Shown here: piece by piece, positions 41,252-50,715 of the stretch
Numbering within the stretch: position 1 is the first letter of the stretch
Layout: each line of letters starts with the position of its first letter
The notes under the pieces: model-generated
Seen by the model: the letters and a program-made list of their open reading frames with translations, nothing else
What the model was told of the DNA's origin: nothing
Database searches by the model: none
Source of the DNA: Polynucleobacter sp. MG-Unter2-18
GTDB lineage: Bacteria > Pseudomonadota > Gammaproteobacteria > Burkholderiales > Burkholderiaceae
Length of the DNA stretch: 64,000 nt
Direction: 5' to 3'
Assembly: GCF_018687675.1 (NCBI RefSeq)
Contig: NZ_CP061302.1
Coordinates: 446,192-510,191 of the forward strand
Made by a program: the position numbers and the translations under genes

Positions 41252-41296
41252 TGGTGGGTCGGGCGAGATTCGAACTCGCGACCAACGGATTAAAAG
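41252..41296 (-). repeat. Integrase-proximal attachment site: 3' 45 nt of tRNA-Lys
   Basis: Identical to 34851-34895. It covers the anticodon loop through the encoded CCA, so integration kept the tRNA functional. The strand exchange probably lies in or near the anticodon stem-loop, as is common for tyrosine recombinases. Confidence 0.92.
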
Positions 41297-41327
41297 TCCG
41301 CTGCTCTACCGACTGAGCTACCGACCC
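41252..41327 (-). tRNA. tRNA-Lys(TTT)
   Basis: 76 nt, CCA encoded. A perfect 7-bp acceptor (GGGTCGG/CCGACCC), D stem GCTC/GAGC, anticodon stem GCGGA/TCCGT with one G-T pair, loop CTTTTAA (anticodon TTT), and T arm GCGAG-TTCGAAT-CTCGC. It is the integration site of the island. The three genes upstream, from amiC, run the same way. Confidence 0.97.
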
Positions 41328-41413
41328 AGTAAAAAGAAGATTATAGCAAGAAGTTTATGGGTACTCCCGGGTCAGTAGGCGCCTGCCTTCAAGCCCTTGT
41401 ACTTACAAGAGTG

Positions 41414-42751
41414 CTATGCGTTTGCGCGTCTGGCAACGGGTGGGTTTTTAGAGAAATAGTCCTTAATTCCCCTCATAATCGCTTCAGCAATTCGGTCTTG
41501 GTAAGCATCATCATTGAGGCGTGCCTCTTCTTGGGGATTACTAATGAAGGCTGTCTCTACCAAAATGGATGGAATATCTGGAGCCCTTAGAACAGCAAAG
41601 CTGGCTTGCTCAACTTTAGGTTTGTGTAGCGTGGCAAATCCGCTAATTTGCTTGAGGATGGAGGTTCCCACTTGAAGCGAGTCTTTGATCTGGGCAGTGG
41701 TAGACATATCTAGTAATAGATTAGCCACCTGCTTGTCTTGCGTCTTAATATTGATGCCACCGATTAAATCCGACGAATTTTCTTTATTGGCCATCCATCG
41801 TGCCGTCGTACTACTGGCGCCCATTTGTGAGAGTGCAAAAACAGAGGCGCCTTTGGCTCTAGGCTCTATAAAAGCATCTGCATGAATCGAGATAAACAAA
41901 TCAGCTTCAACGCGGCGTGCCTTTTGTACTCGGGTATGCAAGGGTACAAAGTAATCCCCATCTCGTGTGAGAAAGGGGCGCATGTAGGGATCGCTCTCAA
42001 TTTTGTCACGTAAGCGCTTAGCAATGGAGAGGACAACATGCTTTTCTTTAGAACCCATTGCACCAATTGCGCCTGGATCCTCTCCACCATGACCTGCATC
42101 AATTGCAATAGTGATAAGGCGCTTATGTTTGGTTTTTACTGCAGAATCTTTTACATCTGGAATGGCTTGGGCCACTGGCGCCCTCGGAGCATCTTTTTCT
42201 TTTTTAGTTGCGAACTGCGCAATCAAGTCAATTTCTTCATTGGCTTTTTCTAGAGCACTCTCTTTACGGGCGCTGCTCTTGACCAGCTCCATCAGTGGAT
42301 CTGGTGGGATAGTGGGATAAAGATCTAGCACCATACGATATTGGTATTCCGCAATCGGCTCTAGCGTAAAGAGTTGTGGCTTAACGGGCTCTTTTAGGTC
42401 AAATACTAAGCGGACCATACCTGGTTGAAATTGCCCCACTCGTATTTGAGAAACGTAAGGGTCATTAGGTTTGACTTTAGCTACTAAATCTTTGAGGGTG
42501 GAGTTGAGTTCCATACCTTGAACATCGACCACCAAACGATCCGGATTAGTAAGTAGTTGTTGGGTGATGGGGAGTGCTTTATCAGACTCAAGCGTAATGC
42601 GTGTGTAATCATCTGCAGGCCAAATGCGTACACCCAAGATCTTGGCTCCCCAGGCAATCTCTGCTTCACTGAAGAAGAGAATAAAGCCCAGCATCTTTGC
42701 TGAAGTTTTGAGATGCTTTCTTCTGGAGGAATTCATGAGAGGCTTACTCAT
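41414..42751 (-). CDS. amiC: N-acetylmuramoyl-L-alanine amidase AmiC
   Basis: 445 residues. The leader SSRRKHLKTSAKMLGFILF has a twin-arginine look (residues 8-26), then an AMIN domain (about 38-160) that targets the division site, a linker, and an Amidase_3 domain (about 215-435) with zinc ligands in IDAGHGGEDPGA and ISIHADAF and catalytic Glu in SILVETAFIS. It splits daughter-cell peptidoglycan. It is 2 bases downstream of tsaE, so the pair is one operon. Confidence 0.95.
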   Translation of the reverse strand: MSKPLMNSSRRKHLKTSAKMLGFILFFSEAEIAWGAKILGVRIWPADDYTRITLESDKALPITQQLLTNPDRLVVDVQGMELNSTLKDLVAKVKPNDPYVSQIRVGQFQPGMVRLVFDLKEPVKPQLFTLEPIAEYQYRMVLDLYPTIPPDPLMELVKSSARKESALEKANEEIDLIAQFATKKEKDAPRAPVAQAIPDVKDSAVKTKHKRLITIAIDAGHGGEDPGAIGAMGSKEKHVVLSIAKRLRDKIESDPYMRPFLTRDGDYFVPLHTRVQKARRVEADLFISIHADAFIEPRAKGASVFALSQMGASSTTARWMANKENSSDLIGGINIKTQDKQVANLLLDMSTTAQIKDSLQVGTSILKQISGFATLHKPKVEQASFAVLRAPDIPSILVETAFISNPQEEARLNDDAYQDRIAEAIMRGIKDYFSKNPPVARRANA

Positions 42752-42753
42752 TG

Positions 42754-43266
42754 CTATGAGATATTCATCTTATCGAGAACAGCCATTCCTTGACTTGAGC
42801 TTGCTTGGAAAATGATATTTCTTTCATATTCATCTGCACCAGCCATCAGATGAATTTCAATATCAAAAGCAGGCAGCGTCCCTTCAGCTTTTTCTGGCCA
42901 CTCCACTAAACAAAATCCAGGCTCATCAAAATGCTCTGCAAAGCCCGCCTCTTGCCATTCCAAAGGATCTCGCACGCGATAAAGGTCAAAGTGGTTCATC
43001 GCCAAAGTCTTGCTATCGATGATGAGTGGATAGGGTTCACATAAGGTGTAGGTTGGACTCTTCACCCGGCTCTCATACCCTAGGCCTTGTATGAGATGGC
43101 GAGCAAAGGTGGTCTTGCCGGCTCCAAGATCACCCTCTAGGGAGATATTGAGGTGAGCACCGGGATCAAATTGAAATAGCTGACTAAGACTGGCGGCAAG
43201 CTTTTGCGCTAAAGCAGCTGTATCCGCTTCTTGCCTACAATGTTGAGTAAATGAAATCTGAGCCAT
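42754..43266 (-). CDS. tsaE: tRNA threonylcarbamoyladenosine ATPase TsaE
   Basis: 170 residues. The Walker A is EGDLGAGKTTFARH (about 43-56) and the conserved switch segments SPTYTLCEPY and HFDLYRVRDPLEWQEAG are present. It drives the TsaBDE complex that makes t6A37 on ANN-decoding tRNAs. It sits 2 bases before amiC on the same strand, a common pairing, and 43 bases from the divergent queG. Confidence 0.95.
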   Translation of the reverse strand: MAQISFTQHCRQEADTAALAQKLAASLSQLFQFDPGAHLNISLEGDLGAGKTTFARHLIQGLGYESRVKSPTYTLCEPYPLIIDSKTLAMNHFDLYRVRDPLEWQEAGFAEHFDEPGFCLVEWPEKAEGTLPAFDIEIHLMAGADEYERNIIFQASSSQGMAVLDKMNIS

Positions 43267-43309
43267 TTGCCTAGTTTATTCAATTATTAAGCTACATTCT
43301 GTATTCCTA

Positions 43310-44404
43310 ATGACTTCTTCTCAAATACCTAACTCTGTTGATCAGGCTAATCTGCGTGAATGGCTGGGTGAGCAGTCTCGAAAATTGGGTTTTGATGACT
43401 TGCGTATTACAGATACCCATCTAGGTGTTGCAGCTGAGCGTCTGAATGATTGGCTCGCAAAAGGGCGTCATGGTCAGATGGAATATATGGCTAGGCATGC
43501 TGACTTACGCTCAGATCCAAGTCTATTGGTGCCGGGCACAGTGAGAGTCATTTGCGTCACCATGAATTACCTATCTCCCGCAATCGACTTTGAACATGAA
43601 TGGGACAGTTTGAGGGATCCCGCTCAAGCAGTGGTATCGATGTATGCCCGTGGGCGTGACTATCACAAGGTGATGCGCAATCGTTTGCAAGAGTTTGCGG
43701 AGCTTATTGAAAAGCGTATTGGATTATTTGGTTATCGTGTATTTACAGATTCTGCACCCTTGATGGAAGTGGAGTTAGCTCGTAAGGCAGGTTTGGGTTG
43801 GAGAGGCAAACATACTTTGTTGCTCAATCGCGAATCTGGATCGACATTCTTTTTGGGTGAGATCCTCGTTGATGTTCCGTTGCCTGTAGATCAAGAGCAG
43901 GAGTCGCATTGCGGAACTTGTCAGTCTTGTATAGACATTTGTCCCACACAAGCCATTACTGCGCCTTACCAATTAGATGCGAGACGCTGTATTTCGTATT
44001 TGACGATTGAAAATCCAGATGCCATTCCGGTAGAGTTTCGTAGGGCGATGGGTAATCGCGTTTACGGATGCGATGACTGCCAATTGATCTGCCCTTGGAA
44101 TAAATTTGCTCAACGCACAGCCTTGCCAGATTTTGCTGAACGCCATGGCCTGGGTAAGGCAAGTCTTTTGCAACTGTGGTCTTGGACTGAGGATGAATTT
44201 GAGAAACGCCATGAGGGAAGTGCTATTCGTCGGATTGGCTACTCCAGGTGGCGCAGAAACTTAGCAGTGGCCATGGGGAATGCTTTAGCAGCTAATCATC
44301 TACCCAAATCAGATAAAGATCTTCTGCGGCAGGCTTTGCAGGGCGCCTTACCTTTGGCAGATGCCTTAGTAGCTGAGCACATCGACTGGGCGCTGAGTTG
44401 CTAA
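43310..44404 (+). CDS. queG: Epoxyqueuosine reductase QueG
   Basis: 364 residues, full length. Two [4Fe-4S] sets: C201/C204/C207/C211 (CGTCQSCIDICP) and C227/C254/C257/C261 (CDDCQLICPWN). The corrinoid-binding region DRYHKVM-like YARGRDYHKVMRNRLQEF lies in the middle. It makes the last step of queuosine, the modified base at tRNA position 34. Divergent from tsaE by 43 bases, so both promoters share a short spacer. Confidence 0.95.
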   Translation: MTSSQIPNSVDQANLREWLGEQSRKLGFDDLRITDTHLGVAAERLNDWLAKGRHGQMEYMARHADLRSDPSLLVPGTVRVICVTMNYLSPAIDFEHEWDSLRDPAQAVVSMYARGRDYHKVMRNRLQEFAELIEKRIGLFGYRVFTDSAPLMEVELARKAGLGWRGKHTLLLNRESGSTFFLGEILVDVPLPVDQEQESHCGTCQSCIDICPTQAITAPYQLDARRCISYLTIENPDAIPVEFRRAMGNRVYGCDDCQLICPWNKFAQRTALPDFAERHGLGKASLLQLWSWTEDEFEKRHEGSAIRRIGYSRWRRNLAVAMGNALAANHLPKSDKDLLRQALQGALPLADALVAEHIDWALSC

Positions 44405-44446
44405 GTATTTTTTGGCAAAGTACGTGGTAACTCTTACAATCAAAGC

Positions 44447-45232
44447 ATGTCATCAGCTGATCAACCCTTTATAGACCCCAGCGAAATCAAGATAGAAGCT
44501 TCAGTAGTGCAGCGCTATAAAAATCGCAGTGAGGCTTTTTGGGCAGGTATTCGGGATGCAGCTGGTGCACCTGCCATGGTGCTCTTTGCTGGAATGGTGG
44601 GTTTTGGTGCCATGGGTAAAACTAGCGGTATGGATGCTTGGTTTACCACTGCCACTAGCTTCTTTATGTTCGCATTGCCTGGACAAGTAGTGTTGCTCGA
44701 GATGGCAATTACTGGATCATCAGTTATTGCTATTGCTCTCGCAGTGACTTTAACTTCTTCGCGTTTCATCACGATGACGGTGACGCTCTTCCCACAATTT
44801 CATGAAAAAGATCGTAATCATGGGCTTTACGCTTCCGTGCATCTTTTGGCAATGACTGCTTGGGCTATTTCCATGCGCGAGTTTCAGACGATTGAAGCAA
44901 AGCACCGCTTGAGTTACTTCATCGGTCTTGGTTTACTGTGCTGGATTATTTCTATTCCGGGCACTATTCTAGGATATTTATTGGCAGGTGTCGTGCCGCC
45001 GTACGTTACGCTTGGCCTCGTTTTCATTAACCCATTATTCTTTTTGCTGACCTTTACCGAGGTCAAGCCTTGGGTTAACCGAATCGCCATTGGCTTGGGT
45101 TTTGTATTGGGCCCCTTTTTCTTTCTCTTGGATCGCGACACCAGTTTGCTGACCACTGGTCTAGTAGGAGGAACGATCGCTTATGTATTCGATCGTAAAG
45201 TGCTACGCAAACGAGCGGGGATAATGAGTTGA
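44447..45232 (+). CDS. azlC: AzlC-family branched-chain amino acid exporter, large subunit
   Basis: 261 residues. Hydrophobic, multi-span from about residue 35 onward. The family signature GIRDAAGAPAMVLFAGMVGFGAMG (about 30-53) and FALPGQVVLLEMAITGS are clear. It exports branched-chain amino acids or analogues together with AzlD. It overlaps azlD by four bases (ATGA), so the two are translated as a unit. Confidence 0.9.
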   Translation: MSSADQPFIDPSEIKIEASVVQRYKNRSEAFWAGIRDAAGAPAMVLFAGMVGFGAMGKTSGMDAWFTTATSFFMFALPGQVVLLEMAITGSSVIAIALAVTLTSSRFITMTVTLFPQFHEKDRNHGLYASVHLLAMTAWAISMREFQTIEAKHRLSYFIGLGLLCWIISIPGTILGYLLAGVVPPYVTLGLVFINPLFFLLTFTEVKPWVNRIAIGLGFVLGPFFFLLDRDTSLLTTGLVGGTIAYVFDRKVLRKRAGIMS

Positions 45233-45573
45233 TGAATGCTGGCCTCCAAGGTTGGGGTTTGTGGATTGCCTTAGCAGGCGCCACAATCGGAACCTATATT
45301 TGTCGTGCAATTGGTGTTTTGCTCGCCAAAAGAATTAATCAAGATAGCGAAATCTTTCGCTATCTTTCTGCGGTTACTTATGCGATGGTAGCAGCCCTCG
45401 TTGTCAGAATGGTCCTCATGCCGATTGGCCTTTTATCAACCGTACCCGTATGGATTCGATTGCTGATCTGCGCCTTAAGTATTGGTGTGATGGTTTCAAA
45501 GCCAACACACCGTCTTGTTCCAGCCCTATTGACTGGAACTTTACTAATGCTAGCGTACGGCCTTATTCGTTAG
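45229..45573 (+). CDS. azlD: AzlD-family small subunit
   Basis: 114 residues with four hydrophobic segments. The start overlaps the azlC stop. The partner motif near the N-terminus, IGTYICRAIGVLLA, matches AzlD. Exporter subunit in the inner membrane. Confidence 0.9.
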   Translation: MMNAGLQGWGLWIALAGATIGTYICRAIGVLLAKRINQDSEIFRYLSAVTYAMVAALVVRMVLMPIGLLSTVPVWIRLLICALSIGVMVSKPTHRLVPALLTGTLLMLAYGLIR

Positions 45574-45592
45574 TTGGTATTTATACCCTGTT

Positions 45593-48500
45593 TTAGAGAT
45601 GGGCTGCCAAGATCTTGGCAATATGTACAGCGTCTCTTTGGGTGCCATCGGCAATCTGGTGGCGACAGCTGGTACCATCCGCCACTACCCAACTATCTGG
45701 TGCTTTACGAATCGCGGGTAAGAGGCTAGCTTCTGCCATTTGCTTGGATACTTCAATGTGCTCAGCCTCGTAACCAAAGCTACCAGCCATACCGCAACAG
45801 GAAGACTCAATTAGCTTAGGCTCTGCATTTGGAATGAGTTTCAGAAGTTCCATGGCAGGCGTGATAGCAGCAAATGCTTTTTGATGGCAATGGCCATGAA
45901 ATAACACTGGGCGCGTTGCCGTTTTCAGTGACAGTTTGAGTTTGCCTGACTTGGCCTCACTTGCTAAAAATTCTTCTAAGAGCTGCGCATGCTTACTAAC
46001 ATTAACTGCGCGCTCACCAAAGCCCATCACTAATGCTTCATCCTTTAAGGTGAAAAGACAGGAGGGCTCTAGACCAATAATGGGGATATCTTTTTCTGCA
46101 AAAGGAGCTAGATGGTTGACTAATTCATCTAGACTGACTTTGGCTTTATCGACCATACCAGCTGCTAGGTAAGTGCGACCACAGCAAAATTCTTTAGAGC
46201 AGGTATTGGTGCTGTCGCTTGATGCTTTGATTTTTTGAGGAATGTGAACACGATATCCAGCCGCTTGTAAAACTTGTAGAGCCGCACGTAAGTTCTCATC
46301 CTCAAAATAGGCATTGAAGGTATCGGCTAATAACACCACTCCCTTATTGCCATTTGCATCTAATTTGCTCAGTTCTGCGGGGGTAAATTGATAGGGTGCA
46401 ATTGCACTTGGATTGTTCCAGAAGTTTTTTGCTTTCCAGGTCGGCAGACTTCTTTGTGCAGAGATGCCCATGACCCATTCTTGTAATTTAGCAATAGGAG
46501 TAATGTGGTTGCGAAGATTGAGTAAGGCGGGAAGCCCCGGAATGCTGCTGATGATAGGGGCATATTTTGGCAAATAGGCAACAGCTAGATCGCGCATCGT
46601 ATGACCAGTTCGCTTCTTGTAAGCAGATAGAAACTCGATCTTCATTTTCGCCATATCAACGCCAGTAGGGCATTCACGGCGGCAAGCTTTACAGCTGACG
46701 CAAAGTTCCATCACTTCTTTAATAGCGTCGCTAGCGAGTGGTGAGCTCCCGTCTTTTATATCCAGTTGATTTGAGAGAGCTAGGCGTAATGTATTGGCGC
46801 GACCACGGGTGAGATGCTTTTCATCACGAGTGACGCGATAGCTTGGACACATCACTTCCGCATCAAATTTGCGGCAATGTCCATTGTTGTTGCACATCTC
46901 CATGGCTTTAGCAAAGCCCATCGCAGGATCGCCGCCGGTGCCTGGTGCACTGGTCTCTTCAGTAACGGGATTATTCTGTACATTCCAGGCAGACCAATCT
47001 AAGGCTGGTTGCAGCGGAATCACTTTATAGCTCGGTGGAAAGCGGAAGTTACTCGCATCATCCATCTTTGGCGGGTTGACGATCTTGCCAGGGTTAAATA
47101 ATCCCTTTGGATCAAAAGCATGTTTGATTTCAGCGAGGGCCTGCGTAATCTTTGGGCCAAATTGCCAGGAGATCCATTCACCACGACATAGTCCATCACC
47201 GTGTTCGCCGCTATAAGCACCTTTGTACTTGCGAACTAGGGCAGACGCCTCTTCGGCAACTGCACGCATCTTTTGCGCGCCATCGCGACGCATATCTAAA
47301 ATAGGGCGGACATGGAGGGTGCCGACGGAAGCATGTGCATACCAAGTGCCACGTGAACCGTATTTTGAAAATACATCTGTCAGTGCTTGAGTGTATTCAG
47401 CAAGACTCTCTAGTGGAACTGCGCAATCCTCAATAAAGCTCACTGGCTTACCATCACCTTTTAGACTCATCATGATGTTCAGGCCAGCCTTACGTACCTC
47501 CCATAGGTTCTTTTGCAAACCAGCATCGGGCATCGCAACAACAGAGCCTGGAAGACCAAGATCACCCATTAAGCTTTGCAAAGACTTTATTTTTTCAAGT
47601 AAGGGTGCATGCGCCTCCCCCGAAAACTCCACCAATAAGATGGCCTCAGGCGTTTGAGCGCTAGCATCAATCAGTGCAGTCTCGATAGTTTTCTTAAAGC
47701 TAGGATTGTGGCGCGCCAAGTCAATCATGGTGTGATCGACTAACTCAACAGCGGTAGGCCCAAGCTTAACGATATGTTGCGCGCTATCCATTGCCTTGAA
47801 GAAGCTTGCAAAGTTCACTACTCCAAGTACTTTATGTTGCGGTAATGGTGCTAACTTCAGCTCAAGTGATTTGAAATACGCTAATGTGCCTTCACTGCCC
47901 ACTAATAAGTGGGCTAAGTTAACACTACCGTCTTGGGTATAGGGAAGCTCGCTTTGTGGATGGAATACATCTAGGTTATAGCCAGCAACACGACGCAAGA
48001 CTTTGGGGAAGTGCGCCTCGATCTCAGGTTGTAATGTATTGGCAAGTCCCTTAACAAAGTCACCCAATTGTTTTGCAGCACCAGAACTATGGACGTAATT
48101 TCCAAAGCTAGCTACTTGTCCATTTGCCAGCCAGGCATCAATACCTAAAACGTTATGCACCATGTTGCCATAAGCAATTGATCGACTGCCGCAAGAGTTG
48201 TTACCTGCCATGCCGCCAATAGTTGCTTGTCCTGCAGTAGAAACGTCTACTGGGTACCAAAGGCCGTGTGGCTTGAGTGCAGCGTTGAGGTGATCGAGCA
48301 CAATGCCCGGCTCAACAATTGCTGTGGCCTTGACTGGATCTGCATGCAGGAGTTTGCGAAAGTATTTGGTGTTATCGATGACAAGTGATGTGCCGGTAGT
48401 CTGTCCGCACTGACTAGTGCCTCCACCACGAGGCAGAACTGGAATGCCTAGGTCAGCTGCAATCTGAATCGCCGTTGCAATGTCCTCAGCTGTTTTAGGA

Positions 48501-48670
48501 ATAAAGACGGCAACTGGCATGGCTTGGTAGATCGATGCATCGGTTGCATAGCGTCCACGACTAGCTATATCCGTCATGACCTCGCCAGAAGTTTCTTGCT
48601 TCAGGCGTTTAGCAAGCTCTGCCTTATTGGCAACGAATTCTGGCAATGGCAAATCAACTGGCTTGTTCAT
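45593..48670 (-). CDS. ydiJ: FAD/Fe-S 2-hydroxyacid dehydrogenase (YdiJ-type)
   Basis: 1025 residues. The N-terminal FAD-binding type 4 domain has VLPRGGGTSQCGQTTG (about 95-110) and GGMAGNNSCGSRSIAYGN (152-169), followed by the FAD-oxidase C domain. Two [4Fe-4S] sets lie about 610-690 (CNNNGHCRKF..., CVSCKACRRECP) and a CCG half near 930-990 (CCGMAGSFGYE). This is the one-chain GlcD-GlcF fusion layout of E. coli YdiJ, a D-2-hydroxyglutarate oxidase, but D-lactate or glycolate are possible. It is translationally coupled to its GntR regulator. Confidence 0.88.
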   Translation of the reverse strand: MNKPVDLPLPEFVANKAELAKRLKQETSGEVMTDIASRGRYATDASIYQAMPVAVFIPKTAEDIATAIQIAADLGIPVLPRGGGTSQCGQTTGTSLVIDNTKYFRKLLHADPVKATAIVEPGIVLDHLNAALKPHGLWYPVDVSTAGQATIGGMAGNNSCGSRSIAYGNMVHNVLGIDAWLANGQVASFGNYVHSSGAAKQLGDFVKGLANTLQPEIEAHFPKVLRRVAGYNLDVFHPQSELPYTQDGSVNLAHLLVGSEGTLAYFKSLELKLAPLPQHKVLGVVNFASFFKAMDSAQHIVKLGPTAVELVDHTMIDLARHNPSFKKTIETALIDASAQTPEAILLVEFSGEAHAPLLEKIKSLQSLMGDLGLPGSVVAMPDAGLQKNLWEVRKAGLNIMMSLKGDGKPVSFIEDCAVPLESLAEYTQALTDVFSKYGSRGTWYAHASVGTLHVRPILDMRRDGAQKMRAVAEEASALVRKYKGAYSGEHGDGLCRGEWISWQFGPKITQALAEIKHAFDPKGLFNPGKIVNPPKMDDASNFRFPPSYKVIPLQPALDWSAWNVQNNPVTEETSAPGTGGDPAMGFAKAMEMCNNNGHCRKFDAEVMCPSYRVTRDEKHLTRGRANTLRLALSNQLDIKDGSSPLASDAIKEVMELCVSCKACRRECPTGVDMAKMKIEFLSAYKKRTGHTMRDLAVAYLPKYAPIISSIPGLPALLNLRNHITPIAKLQEWVMGISAQRSLPTWKAKNFWNNPSAIAPYQFTPAELSKLDANGNKGVVLLADTFNAYFEDENLRAALQVLQAAGYRVHIPQKIKASSDSTNTCSKEFCCGRTYLAAGMVDKAKVSLDELVNHLAPFAEKDIPIIGLEPSCLFTLKDEALVMGFGERAVNVSKHAQLLEEFLASEAKSGKLKLSLKTATRPVLFHGHCHQKAFAAITPAMELLKLIPNAEPKLIESSCCGMAGSFGYEAEHIEVSKQMAEASLLPAIRKAPDSWVVADGTSCRHQIADGTQRDAVHIAKILAAHL

Positions 48671-49350
48671 GCTGCAACCTTCTCTTTAGATTCTGAGTCA
48701 ATTAACTGAATCACGACATCACGTTTATTCATTACGTGCTGCATCATGACCTTACGCATCCGCACGCTATCGCGAGCCTTTAATGCGTCTAACATTTCTT
48801 GATGTTCCTCAACAGCTTTTTCCCATTTGACGCCATCTTGATTAGATCGAAAGCGGAGTGCTTCAATGCGAGCGTTGACTTGGCTAAATAGTTGGCTAAG
48901 GACAGGATTGTTTGCTGCGTGATTAATAGCTTGGTGAATTTTGAGATTGAGTCGATAGTAGCTAGATAAATCTCTACGGGCATACGAGGCCATCATTTCA
49001 TATTGGAGTGCTTCAAGTTCAATCAGTGTTTGATCACTAATATTTTGTGCTGCTAGCTCTCCAGAAAAGCCTTCTAAATTGGCGATTACATCAAAGGTGT
49101 GAATGATGTCGTCTCTGCTCAGTTGAACGGCAATGGCACCACGGTTAGCAATTAACTCAACCAGTCCATCAGCGGCCAAGCGTCGAATTGCCTCGCGGAT
49201 AGGAGTGCGTGAGACGTTGAGCTGCTCTGCTAGCTCACGCTCATTGAGCTTACTACCAGGCGTAATGGCGCCCTCCACCAATAAAGCCCTGAGCTTAAGG
49301 AAGATCGCTTCATGCAAGTTTTGTGTATTTGCTGGTGTTGTGAGCATCAT
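48667..49350 (-). CDS. GntR-family (FCD) regulator of the 2-hydroxyacid locus
   Basis: 227 residues; ATG 49350 chosen because AAGG precedes it and because the upstream in-frame ATG at 49392 would place the operator-like TGTATACA inside the gene. The winged helix-turn-helix is LKLRALLVEGAITPGSKLNERELAEQLNVSRTPIREAIRR-type (about 18-57), then the FCD ligand domain (about 80-215). It overlaps ydiJ by four bases. Presumed ligand is a 2-hydroxy acid or glyoxylate. Two candidate operators lie in the divergent gap. Confidence 0.88.
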   Translation of the reverse strand: MMLTTPANTQNLHEAIFLKLRALLVEGAITPGSKLNERELAEQLNVSRTPIREAIRRLAADGLVELIANRGAIAVQLSRDDIIHTFDVIANLEGFSGELAAQNISDQTLIELEALQYEMMASYARRDLSSYYRLNLKIHQAINHAANNPVLSQLFSQVNARIEALRFRSNQDGVKWEKAVEEHQEMLDALKARDSVRMRKVMMQHVMNKRDVVIQLIDSESKEKVAA

Positions 49351-49367
49351 TTGAAATACCTTAAATT

Positions 49368-49458
49368 TGTATACATAATTACTATAACGCATCTAGAATC
49401 ATAAATTACGCTGCAAATAGCTTATTTTTTTGATTATTTGATAATTATTTTGCATACA
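49368..49458. promoter_or_regulatory. Two GntR-type operator candidates
   Basis: TGTATACA (49368-49375, perfect palindrome) and TGCATACA (49451-49458, one mismatch), the latter 80 bases before the aminotransferase start. FCD-type GntR proteins often bind T-G-T-A-T-A-C-A words. They lie between regulator and aminotransferase genes, so they could repress both ways. Confidence 0.55.
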
Positions 49459-49530
49459 AAATTGTAAATTGCCTAAAAGTGACTTACACTGATCCCCAAG
49501 ATTAACTACAAAAACCAAGCGAGACTCAGC

Positions 49531-50715
49531 ATGCTAAAACTAGATAACCACCTCTCGGGGCGTCATTTCTTACATATCCCCGGTCCAAGCCCAGTACCTT
49601 CGCGGATCCTGAGGGCGATTAGCTATCAAACCATCGACCACCGCGGTCCTGAATTCGGGGAATTTAGTCTTAAGGTTTTGGAAGGTATCAAAAAGATTTT
49701 TAAGACCGAGCAGCCAGTCATTATTTACTCTGCCTCTGGAACAGGTTCATGGGAAGGCGCATTGGTAAACGTCCTCAATCCTGGCGACAAGGTGCTCTTC
49801 TATGAAACCGGTCAGTTTGCTAACTTGTGGGTTGCCTTAGGTAAGCGTCTTGGTTTAAATGTTGAGGTAGTGGGTAAGCCTGGTCAAGATACCTGGCGTT
49901 GGGGTGTAGATGCGTCAGTGATCGAAGAGCGTTTACGCAAAGATACTGGACATGAAATCAAGGCAGTTTGTGTAGTTCATAACGAAACCTCTACTGGCGT
50001 TACTTCGAATATTGCGGCAGTTCGCAAGGCGATTGACTCACTGAAGCATCCGGCTTTGTTATTAGTTGATACCGTTTCTGGTTTAGGCTCTGCTGACTAT
50101 GAGCATGATAAATGGGGCGCTGACGTGACTGTGTCTGGATCGCAAAAAGGTTTAATGCTGCCTCCAGGTATTGGCTTTAATGCGCTGTCGGCTAAAGCAA
50201 TTGAAGTCAGCAAAACCAATAAGATGCCAAAGTCTTATTGGGCTTGGGATGAAATTTTAGAGTCCAATAAAACAGGTTATTGGCCAACCACGCCAAGCAC
50301 TAATTTAATGTATGGCTTGCATGAAGCGATTGACATGATGACGACAGAAGGTTTAGACACTATCTTCGCCCGTCATCAACGTTTGGCGGCAGCTTGTCGT
50401 GAAGCAGTCAATGCATGGGGCCTAGAAATCCAGTGCCAAGATAAAGATTGCTACTCACCAGTTCTTACTTGTATTGCTACGCCAGAAGGTATGAATGCAG
50501 ATGTTTTGCGTAAGCATGCCCTGGAGAAGTTCAATTTATCCCTAGGTACAGGCCTTGGAAAAATCAAAGGCAAGGCCTTCCGTATTGGTCATTTAGGTGA
50601 TTGCAATGAGCTCAGCCTGATGGCCGCGCTGAGCGGGGTGGAGATGAGTTTGGGTGCGATAGGCTATAAGCCCAAGGCAAGCGGTGTTGTTGCCGCCCAA
50701 GAATTTCTAAAATAA
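49531..50715 (+). CDS. Serine-glyoxylate/alanine-glyoxylate aminotransferase
   Basis: 394 residues. Class V PLP fold; the Schiff-base lysine is K206 in VSGSQKGLMLPPG, with HIPGPSPVPSRILRA at the N-terminus and LLLVDTVSGLGSADY for the cofactor-binding Asp (D180). Converts glyoxylate to glycine with serine or alanine as donor. Divergent from the GntR regulator and so probably in the same regulon. The closest named relative by motif is serine-glyoxylate aminotransferase (sgaA). The donor cannot be decided from sequence. Confidence 0.88.
   Translation: MLKLDNHLSGRHFLHIPGPSPVPSRILRAISYQTIDHRGPEFGEFSLKVLEGIKKIFKTEQPVIIYSASGTGSWEGALVNVLNPGDKVLFYETGQFANLWVALGKRLGLNVEVVGKPGQDTWRWGVDASVIEERLRKDTGHEIKAVCVVHNETSTGVTSNIAAVRKAIDSLKHPALLLVDTVSGLGSADYEHDKWGADVTVSGSQKGLMLPPGIGFNALSAKAIEVSKTNKMPKSYWAWDEILESNKTGYWPTTPSTNLMYGLHEAIDMMTTEGLDTIFARHQRLAAACREAVNAWGLEIQCQDKDCYSPVLTCIATPEGMNADVLRKHALEKFNLSLGTGLGKIKGKAFRIGHLGDCNELSLMAALSGVEMSLGAIGYKPKASGVVAAQEFLK

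Larger units (their letters stand above)
34851..41296. mobile_element. 6.4-kb genomic island integrated in tRNA-Lys
   Basis: It is bounded by the 45-bp direct repeats and contains a tyrosine integrase next to the intact tRNA end (the usual integrase-proximal position). Cargo: small unknown genes, a McrB_N-HNH nuclease with a partner, an RDD membrane protein, a DUF1376-like protein and two small genes. No transfer, capsid or terminase gene is present, so it is a compact integrative element or phage-satellite-like unit rather than a full prophage or ICE. Excision would restore the tRNA with its original terminator. Confidence 0.88.
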
